The notes beneath the pieces are model-generated. The model saw nothing but the letters and a program-made list of their open reading frames with translations. It did not search any database and was not told the DNA's origin. A DNA stretch of 64,000 nucleotides from Adiantum capillus-veneris (taxonomy: Eukaryota; Streptophyta; Polypodiopsida; Polypodiales; Pteridaceae). Location: NCBI GenBank assembly GCA_014529385.2, contig CM043962.1, positions 51,665,905 through 51,729,904 on the forward strand, given 5' to 3'. Below are positions 19,601 to 29,782 of the stretch, one piece after another (position 1 is the first letter of the stretch; every line of letters starts with the position of its first letter). The translations under genes were made by a program, and so were the position numbers.

Positions 19601-20427
19601 GAGATAGTAGCGGGATATCCATTCGGGATGGCTAATTGATGAAGAAAACGATGTTGTGCGTTACACAGCGGTTGAGGGAAAAGGTTCTAACCGAATGCCA
19701 CTGTCTATCTTTTACGGGTCACCGCGGCATTGATACCGCCTTGAAAGGTGTGGAGAAATACTTCTTTTGACCGAGACTCAAGAAGGATGTGGACGATTTT
19801 GTATGCAATTGCTTGGGATGCCAGAAGGTCAAGTTTGACAGGCATAAAGCACAAGGATTGCTACAGCCTTTACCCATACCCACCTGCCATTGAGAAAGTA
19901 TTGCAATGGATTTCATTTTTTATCTCCCGAAAACACAGAGTGGACACGATGGTATATGGACTGTTATTGATAGATTTAGCAAGCAAGCTCATTTCATTCC
20001 AGTGAAGAAGACAGTCAAGTCGGATCACTTAGCGAGACTGTTCATTGCCCAGATATTCAGATTACATGGCATGCCTGAGACAATTGTCTCTGACCCGATT
20101 CATGAGTTTGTTTTGGAAGGCTATTTGGGAGAACATTGGCACACAGTTGCAGTTCTCGTCATCTTTCCACCCGCAGACAGATGGGCAATCGGAGATTGCA
20201 AATTCAGTCGTACTCGATTTGTTGAAATCTTCTTCTTTGGATCAAAAGACTACATGGGAAAGTATTTCGCCCTTGGTAGAATTTGCGTATAAAAACACGA
20301 TCCACTCTTTGATAGGGAAGGCGCCATTTGAGATTATTGAATTTGCTACGAAGGTTCCACCCTTCCTTAGCACGAAAGATAAGATTTTTGAAGCCGACCA
20401 ATTCACGAGGGACTTGGACTTGGTCCG
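19601..20427 (+). pseudogene. A1 integrase zinc finger and core, broken
   Basis: The HHCC finger is visible across frames (HCLSFTGHRGID, then CNCLGCQKVKF). The DDE core follows with MDFIFYLPKT and WTVIDRFSKQAHFIP for the first Asp, and MPETIVSD for the second. The frame shifts several times. The coding is cut at 20428 by a solo LTR of family B and resumes at 21455 with the GTCCG duplication. Confidence 0.85.
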
Positions 20428-21454
20428 TGTAAGGTGCAGCGGAAGTGAATGTTGAACTTTGCTTAAGATGAGTGCTCCGAACTGTGCTCAAGGATTCCTT
20501 TTACTTACGGAAGGGAGAGCCTTCCGTTCCTTTAGTGAGAGAGTGCAAATGATCACAAACAAAGTGGGTAAACACTGTGCATGACAGTACTGAGCCTGAG
20601 AGATAGAGAGAGAAGAATACGACACCAGACAAGTTATCAAACCCTCCTCCAAGGGCCCCTCTCTCGATGGCGAGAGAAGTCTATGCTATTGATTACACAA
20701 TCTGATACAAGATGTTGATGCAAGTCCTTTACGCTTACGATGCAATGAGGTTCTAAGTCGGACATGATGGCGACGGCGAGGGCGGCGACGACGAGGACCA
20801 TGGCTGGCTGAAAACCCTGGTTTCAGGTGCTAAAAACACAGGTATACCGAGGTTGAAAACGCTACTATACTGAGGCTGAAAATCGCAATTTCAGCAGGCT
20901 AAAAAACGCAATTACAGTAGGCTGAAAAACACAATTTCAGCAATTGCAAAAACGCAGGCTGAATATTGTTGCTTGTTGGCGCTTGTAGAAGGATCCAAAA
21001 CCGCTAGGCTATCCTACGCTAGGCTTGATCTTTGGTCTGTTAACTGGAAAATGCTAGGTTAGCCTGCCAAGGAGTCTTGCTAAGAAGGTGCTCTGTTGGA
21101 CGCCAGGTCCCTGCTACCGCTTCTGCCAGAAAGTGCTAGCGCTGGGTTTTCTTATATACTTGCTTGTCAAATTGCCCTACCCAGTTTCCTAACAAAGTCA
21201 CATATTAATAATAAGTGAAAAATGGCTAAAATAGAGAAAATAGGTTTCCTACACTGCAAAAATGCTCCTGATGGTAATGCTGATGATCATGCCGTGTGCA
21301 ACCAGAGGATATGCATCTACTCTAAGTGCCTGGACATGCACTGTCTACGAACAGACTCACAGAAGTGCCAGAACACTTCCTAGGCTAGACTGACTGAACC
21401 TTTGTCATGAAGTAGCTTGTCCACGTACACATAGGGTTAGATGTGCACGTGACA
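20428..21454 (-). mobile_element. Solo LTR, family B (nested in A1 integrase)
   Basis: A 1,027-bp family B LTR in reverse orientation: on plus it starts TGTAAGGTGCAGC and ends TGCACGTGACA. The flanking 5-bp duplication GTCCG is perfect. It is the most decayed terminus of the family (TGTGCACGTGACA for TGTCACGTGACA). It arose by LTR-LTR recombination after insertion into A1. Confidence 0.92.
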
Positions 21455-21750
21455 GTCCGGGAGGCTTTAAAGAAATTTTAAGAAAGACATAAGAAGGCAG
21501 CATATCGACATCGTCGCGATTTGAAATTAAAGGAGAACGATTGGGTGCTCTTACGTTTTCAGAAGGCACGTCTGAAAGAAAAAGAGAAAGGAGCGGCTTT
21601 TTCCAAAGCTTAGCATGAGATACCTTTCCAAATAACAGAAAAGATAAATGATATCTTCTTTAGACTAAAGCTGCCCAATACTTGGAGAATTCACAATGGT
21701 TTTCATGTGAGTCTCTTGAAGCCTTTTGAAGACGATGTGTCCGATGATGG
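21455..21750 (+). pseudogene. A1 integrase C-terminal region
   Basis: Continues A1 integrase after the solo LTR. It reads RHRRDLKLKENDWVLLRFQK, then a PFQITEKIND-like SH3-type strand, LKLPNTWRIHNGF and HVSLLKPFEDDV. This is the standard Ty3 integrase tail before the chromodomain. Several stops are present. It is cut again at 21751. Confidence 0.82.
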
Positions 21751-22952
21751 TGTAAGGTGCAGCAGAAGTGAATGGTGAACTTTGCTCAAGATGAGTGCTC
21801 CGAACTGTGCTCAAGGGTTCCTTTTACTTACAGAAGGAAGAGCCTTCCGTTCCTTTAGTGAGAGAGTGCAATGGACACAAACAAAGTGGTGAACACTGTG
21901 AATGAAGGTGCTGAGACTGAGAGATAGAGAGAGAAGAATACGACACCAGAATGTTGTCAAACCCTCCTCCGAAGGCCCCACTCTCTATGGCGAGAGCGGT
22001 CTATTATTGATTGCACAAATCTCTACAATGCTTGGACTTGCCGACGATGACGAGACAGGCTGAAATCTGAAAATGCTAATGGCTGAAATCTGTAAATCTT
22101 TATCTACTGAATTCTCACTCTATGTCGGTGACGACGGTGATGACGACGATGCAACGACGACGCGCTGAAAACGCAGATGCTGAAATCTGCGTTTTCCGGG
22201 CTGAATCTGCAAACTACGCTGGATCTGACCGTGCGGCGAGGATCTGTTGCGGGAAGGTGAGATCTACGAGGTTTGGGGGTTCTACTGCGGTGTGTCTATG
22301 CTGAAAACTGAAAACGCTGGTGCTACTGTTGATTCTGTCGCGATGGAATTGCAAAACGCCGAGGCTGATCTGCAAACCAAAAACGCTAGGGCTGAAAATT
22401 GTCCTTGCTGAGGAAATCTGCTAACGCTAGGGCTGATCTGCTATGTATTGTTGTCGCCGAGGCTGATCTGCCATGCAAAAACGCCAAGGCTAGTCTGTGG
22501 ATGAAAAACGCTAGGTCCTTGCTATGATGCAAAAACGCTAGGCCTGCTGGGAGTCCTGCTGAGAAGGTGCCTATTGAACCGGAGTTCCTACTGCCTCTTC
22601 TGCCAGAGAGTGCTAGCGCTAGGTTTCTATATATACTTGCTTAGTGAATTTGCCCTACGCAGTTCCCAACAAAAGTCACTTAAAAATAACAAGTGAAAAA
22701 TGTATAAAAAAAAGAAAAATAGATCTATGCACTATTAAAACGCTCCTGATGGGTTCTGATGGAAATCTGATGATCATGTTGTGTGCAACCAGAGGATATG
22801 CATCTAATCTAAGTGTCTGGACATGCACAGTCTGCGAACTGACTCACAAAAGTGCCAGATCACTTCCTATTCTAGACTGACTGAACTGAACTGAACCCTT
22901 GTCATGAAGTAGCTTGTCCACGTACACATAGGGTTAGATGTGTCACGTGACA
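21751..22952 (-). mobile_element. Solo LTR, family B (second nested insertion in A1)
   Basis: A 1,202-bp LTR in the same orientation as the previous one, starting TGTAAGGTGCAGC and ending in the full TGTCACGTGACA palindrome. It is flanked by a perfect 5-bp duplication GATGG. It lies less than 300 bp from the first solo LTR. Confidence 0.93.
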
Positions 22953-23170
22953 GATGGGGAACTAGATAAGCAACCTGAAGTGGAGAAAAACGAGGAGATA
23001 CTCCTTCTAGAACACATATTGGCACATAAAGATAGAAAGATAAAAGGTAAAGCGATAAGGCGGTTCTTGGTTAAAAGAACTATCCCGCATTGGATGCGAA
23101 GTGGATGGAGGAGGACCTGGCAGATACTCCTCAAATTGTGAATCTTTACCTTGAAGCATTCGGTTTAGCA
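22953..23170 (+). pseudogene. A1 C-terminal chromodomain
   Basis: Reads EHILAHKDRKIKGKAIRRFLVK, then one base is lost and the frame continues as a KNYP-like segment, ALDAKWMEEDLADTP. This is the three-strand plus helix pattern of chromoviral integrase chromodomains, which guide insertion to marked chromatin. It ends near the AFGL-stop at 23170. Confidence 0.75.
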
Positions 23171-23739
23171 TAGTCTACTCCGATAGAACCCCGATTTCAG
23201 CATGGGCGAATCTAGTGAAGTGGGTATGAACAAGAGGGGAATCACTCCACTCCTTTATCGACAAATTGCCCCGATGACTTGATTTAATATAGAGTCGCTG
23301 ATGTCCCTTTGGGTTTCAGAGATACTGTTGAGCTGACAGTATTCTGATGTATGACTTTATGAATTGGAATTCCTGATAATGAACATGATACTGATTGATT
23401 TGTACTTGACTTGTTTGAGTGCAGGAACTGATAGACGAAATGACTGCAGCATATCGGTCTGATAAATCTCTAGAGACATTGATTGCAATAAGGATTATCA
23501 ATCGGACATCTGAGAGGTCCCGACTGGATCTAGATGCGATTGCTAAATACGTTGCCGATTAATCATGGTCTGAGATTGGAGTGATTGTTGAATGTGATGT
23601 CCTGTGATGTGACTGTCGATTGGTACATGTGTTAGATGTGTTGTTCCTAGTGCGTCGGTACTAACAGTCAGTGTCTGCTAAGATAGTTTATGGCTTCTCT
23701 CTGTTTTGCAGGCGTAATCGAGGGCAATTACATTGCTTT
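23171..23739. other. A1 3' untranslated region
   Basis: About 570 bp between the chromodomain stop and the PPT. No ORF or known motif recognised. Confidence 0.6.
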
Positions 23740-23752
23740 CAAGAGGGGGGTA
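23740..23752 (+). other. A1 polypurine tract
   Basis: CAAGAGGGGGGTA immediately upstream of the 3' LTR. It primes plus-strand DNA. Confidence 0.85.
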
Positions 23753-24312
23753 TGTCACAAACCAGTGACATGGCAGCCCGGATACACTCACTGAACGGGG
23801 CAGCAGATCTGGCGACAGAAATGTGACAGATTTCGGGAAATACCGTTGTACTGTTGACGTAGTAATCTCATGATTTGCGGCGCAAATTCCGTTGAGCTGT
23901 TGACGTGGCAGTGCGTACAAAGAAGCTGGCAGAATTTTACGCATGCTGAATTTGGCAGCTTTTGAAGCTTTTGGGGCTATTTGCTTATTTAAAAGGCTTT
24001 TAAAATTGACTGCTTTTGGGGCTTCGCTTTTGGGCATCCCTTGTAAACATATAAATCAGTGGGCAAGGCCCTCACTTCTCAGAGCATCTGGACGTAGAGT
24101 CTAAGAGTGAGCACCCTCCCACTCTCTTGTACTTTGAACACAGATTAATACAAAACGAAATACCGAAAGGGGCGCCAGTCTTTGGGGCCAACATCTCTAG
24201 GCACGGGACTCCGCCGGGCCGTGTCGATCAAGTGTGAATTGTGAATTGTTTTGAAGTGAATCTCTACTATGTCGCGGTAGAATCTTGACTTGGAGTGTCC
24301 AAGTTTGTTACA
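23753..24312 (+). repeat. 3' LTR of A1 (560 bp)
   Basis: Begins TGTCACAAACC, ends GTTACA, followed by GTAGT. It differs from the 5' LTR by many point changes and small indels, so A1 is old. The hairpin block lies at 24163-24186. Confidence 0.93.
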
Positions 24313-25107
24313 GTAGTTGATAGGACAAACGCACCAGACTAATATTAGAACGAGTGAGACTCCCTCCGCCTCCGGCAGCAAAATAAAATCAAACATAGGC
24401 CACACTTCACAATACACAAGCTAATACTCTGAGGCCATGGTGCTTTCAAGGTGCGTCTGCTCGGCCTACAACTGCTTTAGCGTTCAGTGCTTTGCTTATG
24501 TGCTGCCCCTACCAGCTCCTCGATGGCCTAACCCTTTAATGCTACGATGGTTGTAATGCTAAATTGCAGGTGACGCTTCCATAGTCACCCCCTTCAATTA
24601 TTATATCCTCCAAAGTTCGAGCTCAAAGTGATCAAGTTCCTCCTTCCATTGGCATGTGCCTACATGTTAGAGCTCCCAGGGCTCACAAACTACCTACATG
24701 AAGCTCTTTAGTCCAAAGAAATGATGGACTAATCAGCAAATGCAGCAATAAAAGAAATGTGGTCTCCAACTGGTGCGAAAATGGGGCGAGTAGCAGGTGA
24801 GTACACAATTTATGCAAGGCTCAATTATGGCGTGCTGCAAGAATTGGAGCATACAGCAGGCACATCTATGAGCGACGTAGTGGGCAGGGCAAGGCAGAGA
24901 GGTCCTTCTCAGCCTGCGGGCACACTTGAGATCGGCAAGGCCTCGACTTGTGGGAGTAGTTGCATTGAAATACGGCTGGAGTAAATACGCATTGTCCGAA
25001 TTGACTTGAGTTGTAGGTGGAGCTTGCTACCATGGAGCCTTGAGTCCGGCCACGGTGGAGGTTTGAGGGAGTGCCTCCAAAGTGGCTGCATATGCGAGGT
25101 TTGAGGG
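24313..25107. other. Host-like DNA between A1 and a B solo LTR
   Basis: Continues the repeat copy interrupted by A1 (GTAGTTGATAGG). No gene recognised. Near its right end a ~35-bp unit around GGGAGTGCCTCCAAAGTGGC is present, and it recurs just after the next solo LTR. Confidence 0.4.
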
Positions 25108-25876
25108 TGTTAGGTGCAGCGGAATGAATGTTGTATTTTCTCAAGATTAGTGATCTTTATTGCTCAAGGTTCCTTTTAGTTCTTAGGGAAAGAGAGAGCT
25201 TTCCGTCTGTAGAGTGTTGTGGTCACGAACAAAGTGAGTGGATTGTGCGTGCAAGTGAATGAGATTGAGAAAAGGAGAGAGAAGAGATACGACACCGAAA
25301 GGTTATAAAACCCTCCTCCGAAGGCCCCACTCTCGTCGGCGAGAGTGGTCTATTCTTTGATTGCACAAAGGTGTACAATGCGTATGCAATGGACAGATGC
25401 AAGTTGGACTATGCCGATGACGACGACGGTGATGACGACGGCGACTTGATGGCTAAAATCTGGAATCTTCTAATCGCTGAATTCCAGGACTGTTTCGGTG
25501 GCTGAAAATGACTGTTTTGGCTGCGTTTTTATGGCTGAAAATGGGGGAACATCTGCAACCGTCTAGGGGCTGATCTGCTACTGTGTCATAGGCTCGAAAC
25601 TGCGTTTTCTGCTGCGGTATGGCTGAGAATCAAAAACGCTGAGGCTTCTTGCTGCTGGTCAAAACGCTGGTGCTGATCTGGGACAGCAAATCAAAAACGC
25701 TATGATGCTTGCAAAAACGCCCATGCAGATTTGGGGAAAAACGCCAGCAAATCTGGAAATTCTGATGGCGATCATGAGAATTTCCTGTCGCTATGATGTT
25801 GAGGGTGATGACGATGGCCTGATGTGGAAAACGCCATGAATGGAAACTTGCCCGCGATGATGGAGGTCCAAAAACA

Positions 25877-25921
<45 letters not shown>

Positions 25922-26326
25922 ACTGCTGAGAAGTTGTCTGTTGAGCGGGAAGCTCCTGCTGCCTCTTCTGCCAGAAAGTGCTAACTTGGGTTTGCTTATA
26001 TATTAACTTAGCAAAATTGCCCTACCTACTTTTGTAGGAAAGTCACTTAAAAATAATAAGTGAAAATCCCAATAAATAGGAAAATAGGCTAAATGCAGTG
26101 GAAAATTCCCCTAACTAATGCTAATGGATTCTGATGGGAATTTTGATGATCATGCTGTGTGCAACCGAAGGATATGCATCTATGCTAAGTGACTGGGCAT
26201 GCACGGTCTACGAATAGACTCACAAAATTGCCAGATCACTGCTAATCTAACTTGATCGGACTGGCTGAACCCTGCTGTGGTGTAGCTTGTCCACGAACAC
26301 ATAGGGTTGGGATGTGTCACGTGACA
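25108..26326 (-). mobile_element. Solo LTR, family B, with a G43 run
   Basis: A 1,219-bp LTR in reverse orientation, flanked by the perfect 5-bp duplication GAGGG. It carries G43 at 25878-25920 where sister LTRs have ordinary sequence with a short G run. The R/U5 part is full of degenerate AAAACGCT repeats. Confidence 0.93.
25878..25920 (+). repeat. Poly-G run (43 nt) inside the B LTR
   Basis: Replaces about 25 bp found in sister LTRs around GCTACTGCGGGTGTTGG. Confidence 0.95.
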
Positions 26327-26480
26327 GAGGGAGTGCCTCCAAAGTGGCTGCATGCATTTGCAGCCACGTGGAGGTCCATTCCAACCTTTTTAATATAAGA
26401 TATAAGATAAGAGACCACGCCAAATCACCGCGCCCTCACACACAATCGACCGTCCCCTCAATGGCTTAGCCAAGATGAAG

Positions 26481-26547
<67 letters not shown>
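26481..26547 (+). repeat. Poly-C run (67 nt)
   Basis: Uninterrupted C67, then A and C6. Longest homopolymer of the window. Frames through it give polyproline/polyglycine artefacts. Confidence 0.95.
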
Positions 26548-26820
26548 ACCCCCCAACAATCAAAAGATGGCAATTAGCCATTCAAGAACGTGGGAAGGCT
26601 TCTTGTTGGCTTGCAACACTGAAAAGGCTATCTTCTTCAGTAGCTTTGTCGGTTCTTGCCAGCAGCAATCGAACGTGGAATGAACCCCTCGCATGTGCAC
26701 ATTCCCTTAGTAGTCTCATGGAGCCGTTCATCTTCAACAGAGGGTGTGACAGAACCTGCATATTGCATGTGCCAACCTATCAGATCCACTTAGCTGCCTG
26801 TCTAAGCGGGGAGCAGACGA

Positions 26821-26823
<3 letters not shown>

Positions 26824-26866
<43 letters not shown>
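26824..26866. repeat. (GA)n microsatellite without LINE
   Basis: About 21 units. No LINE tail on either side, so an unoccupied example of the L-GA target type. Confidence 0.95.
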
Positions 26867-26869
<3 letters not shown>

Positions 26870-26908
26870 TGCCTTGCACGTTCTTAGATCACCAGGAGCT
26901 CTACTTAC

Positions 26909-27064
26909 TTCAAAAATTTGTTGGGCTAGAGGAGAGGCACATGTGCTACTTCGCCTCCCGTGGTGATGGACTGCGAGGATAGCATCTTTGAGGGCTTGCT
27001 TCTGCTCATGAGATATGGCCCTTAGGAGGCGTTGCTGCCTCTTTCCCACGCCTAGGCCTTCCGG
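26909..27064 (-). CDS. Candidate host exon, unrecognised protein
   Basis: A 156-bp minus-strand exon of exactly 52 codons, phase 0 at both ends. The acceptor is excellent (GCCTCCTTCTTCAG) and the donor is a perfect consensus (GAA|GTAAGT). The peptide contains KRQQRLLRAISHEQKQALKD and ends SPLAQQIFE. No domain recognised. It lies on the same strand as the methyltransferase exons and could belong to that gene or another. Confidence 0.42.
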
Positions 27065-27413
27065 CTGAAGAAGGAGGCAAAGCCCTACAGCGTGCAATCC
27101 ATCGAGCTGCCGGCCAAATCGCCTGACAGCCCGGGCAATAGCAACCGCGAAGACAGCCCCAAGTCCCCTACAAAATCAGTACGCCCTCCAGCTCCACCCT
27201 GCAGATCTCTCCGTCGATGGCGTCCGCTTTTCTGGCACCATCTCCAAGCAGCTGGCCAAGTTTCCTACCTTCCCGCTCGACCTCGCGGGCCCCACAAGGC
27301 TTCTGCTTGTTAGCTGCATGGACAAAGAGAAGGCACCCATCTATTTATACGACCACTGCCAAGGCAACGATGGTCGGTGCCGCTCAATCAACCGCCACTC
27401 AATGCGCGCTTAG
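27056..27413 (+). pseudogene. GC3-rich coding fragment, unrecognised
   Basis: A plus-strand frame after a pyrimidine-rich TTTCCCACGCCTAG. The first part contains AKPYSVQSIELPAKSPD. After a 1-nt shift near 27175 it continues as LHPADLSVDGVRFSGTISKQ, then RLLLVSCMDKEKAP, to a TAG. Third codon positions are strongly C/G in both halves, unlike the surrounding AT-rich DNA, which favours past coding. It overlaps the candidate minus-strand exon by 9 bp, so the two calls compete at that edge. No family assigned. Confidence 0.35.
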
Positions 27414-27479
27414 CTTCCACTACAGGCACGTCTTTTGCACAGCTTGTGGGTGACCGCCCACCAGCATGCCGCCCAAGCT

Positions 27480-29229
27480 CTTTGTTACATTATTTTTTAA
27501 TTTATTTATTTAATACATATGTTTATAGATTACACACGATTTCTATTTATATTGATTTAGTGTGTTTTTTACATATTTTACCATTTTTTTAATCTATATT
27601 TATAGATTACACACAATTTTTATCTATATTGGTTTATTGTGTCCTTTCACACATTTTACTAATTTTTTGTCTTGTTGCACTCGAAAAAAATGGCCATGCT
27701 GCATTGGAAAAAATCGTGAAAATGTGTAGCTATTTTAAATTAAATACATATACACCAAAGAACGTGACGTTCAAAAAACGATTGGCTTTAGATAACTAGG
27801 CAAGGATTTGTACAGAAATAGCTTAGTCTTTGATCCATAATTGTACAACATAGTAAGAATGAGGTATCATTCCAAATGATTTTATACAAAAGTATCAAAA
27901 CTATCCCAGTTAAATCATCAAGGGTCTTCAAAGTCGGACTGTAGCATGCTAAACCTTTTTAAGCCAAGATAGAATTCTCACCTGCATCCATATAGTCAAG
28001 ACAGCAGATATGTTAGACTTGGCTACGTATGGCACGCTTCAAAGAACCTATTAGTTGTTATCCATGTCAAACTTAAAAATTATTAAACTAACTATTGTCC
28101 TAAATATTAAAGCAATCACCAAATCTCAAGTATTTTACATATTTTTAAGTAATCCTACCAAAATTATACCAAAGAGTTACAACTTGTCAAACCATCCCTG
28201 AGTTAAACCAGAATATGTAAGTACAACTTCGAAGTGTTTAGAGAAGCTTTGCAATGTAACTATACTCCTATTGTATGGATAAAAGTCGAGCCCTTCAACT
28301 AGTGGAACAAAAACCTACTCTATAAGTGAGAGTTTTTCGAAGTCAGTTATCAGCAGTATTATAACCTTGAAACAAGAAGTAGAGACCAAAATAAATTAGG
28401 GTCAACTAATGCAACTCCAGCAAGCTCGACAATCAATCATCAAGAACCACTGAAATCCAATTTTCCAAAAAACCATAATGGAATTCCTCCAAGGCTCAGC
28501 ATGCTTGATCAAAAACAATAATATAACTTCATCTAGGTAGAGCTAAAGAACAATGCTAAAACTACACTAGAAGGGTAACAAAAAGATTAGGCCAAAAAAG
28601 CCTGTAGTAGTCTAAAAAACAGACCAGCATCACAAAATCCAACAAAGTCAGCATACTAGAAGTGAAAGATCTTGCCAAGTCAGCATGACTATGAACAAAG
28701 CCAAAATCATCTAGGATTATCACTAGACTAGATCTAGGCTAGATATCAAGAACCAGAAGTCAATGAGTAATCCAGCAATCTGCAAAACATGCATGTACAC
28801 TCATCAACACCACACCAAATACCATAAAGAATTTCCCTTGAAATTAAAGTAACAGCTGAACTATCGACCCAGAGAAGTATCGGCCAGAGCCAAAACAGGT
28901 GTTTTAAGGAAGTCCTCAAGATTTTAGCAAAAAAACTAGTAACATCCCTAGTCAAAATTCAATCTATTCCTTACCCTCATCATTAGCACCCGCACAATCA
29001 TCAGGTGATTTAGCACCCAACCTTGTTTATAAGACCAGTATTTGGCATGAGTGAGCATCAGCATAAGCCAGGAACCTTACTCATGAGACAAGCAAAATTT
29101 CAATTAAATTCAAATACACAAGTGAAAATATTTTATCCAGCTAGTGTGAGCATCTATAAAGAATTCAACTGAATAAGGGAAAAAATTGTATCCAACTAGT
29201 ATATGCAGAAAAATGAAAGTTCAAACAAC
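27480..29229. other. AT-rich DNA without recognised genes
   Basis: About 1.75 kb of AT-rich sequence, intron- or intergenic-like. It contains a short duplication (27520-27660) around ATAGATTACACACGATTT/ATTTTT. No transposon signature seen. Confidence 0.4.
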
Positions 29230-29459
29230 CTCTGATGTCGAGGTTTTTTCAACTAGCTCCATTACCCCAGCCAGTCCAACAGAAACACTTCTCGAACACA
29301 CTCCCTTTTCTTTTACAACACTCCCAAAAACATAAGCCAACTCTAAGTGAGGGGAGTAGAATAAAGCCACGCGGATCAGAATACGATGTACCCCCTGCAG
29401 ACCCGTTGTCATCCCAATAGAAGCATAGAATACAGATCTTAAATGAGGAAGCAAATCTC
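29230..29459 (-). CDS. Candidate host exon, unrecognised protein
   Basis: A 230-bp minus-strand block coding 76 full codons with no stop. The peptide includes LRSVFYASIGMTTGLQGVHR, LFYSPHLELAYVFGSV and VSVGLAGVMELVEK. It reads like a folded, helical protein, not repeat shadow. The inferred donor is GAG|GTTGTT (weak) and the acceptor is GCCGTAG without a good pyrimidine tract. No family recognised. Confidence 0.3.
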
Positions 29460-29782
29460 CTACGGCTCAGATGTAATCACCATAACATCTGCTCACCTCC
29501 TAAATGAGACCACACGATTGTTTGTACAGCTACACAGCGCATCCATAGGCACATCTCAACCCATTAGAATGCCGCGGGCAAAGCACGAGTCAGAGACAGC
29601 AATGAGGGAAGCCGGTCACGCTCGAATGCCAGAGGCAGTAGTCACGATCATTTACAGGCGGGTGGGTAAGGAGCACCTTAACCCCAACCCAAGATAATTA
29701 CCACACTTTAAAAAACCAAGAGCCGATTCACATTAGATAAGCACGGTGAGAAGAAGATCCACCAAGTGTTCCAAGCCTAAGG

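Larger units (their letters stand above)
15532..24312 (+). mobile_element. Ty3/gypsy chromovirus A1, complete but decayed, with two nested solo LTRs
   Basis: Full structure: 5' LTR, tRNA-iMet PBS, gag with knuckle, protease, RT, RNase H, integrase, chromodomain, PPT and 3' LTR. Both outer flanks carry the 5-bp duplication GTAGT. The RT and integrase coding is interrupted by many stops and frameshifts. Removing the two family B solo LTRs leaves about 6.5 kb. It is one of at least five family A pieces in the window; the others are the solo LTR at 45959 and the minus-strand pieces at 53609, 59082 and 60104. Confidence 0.95.
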
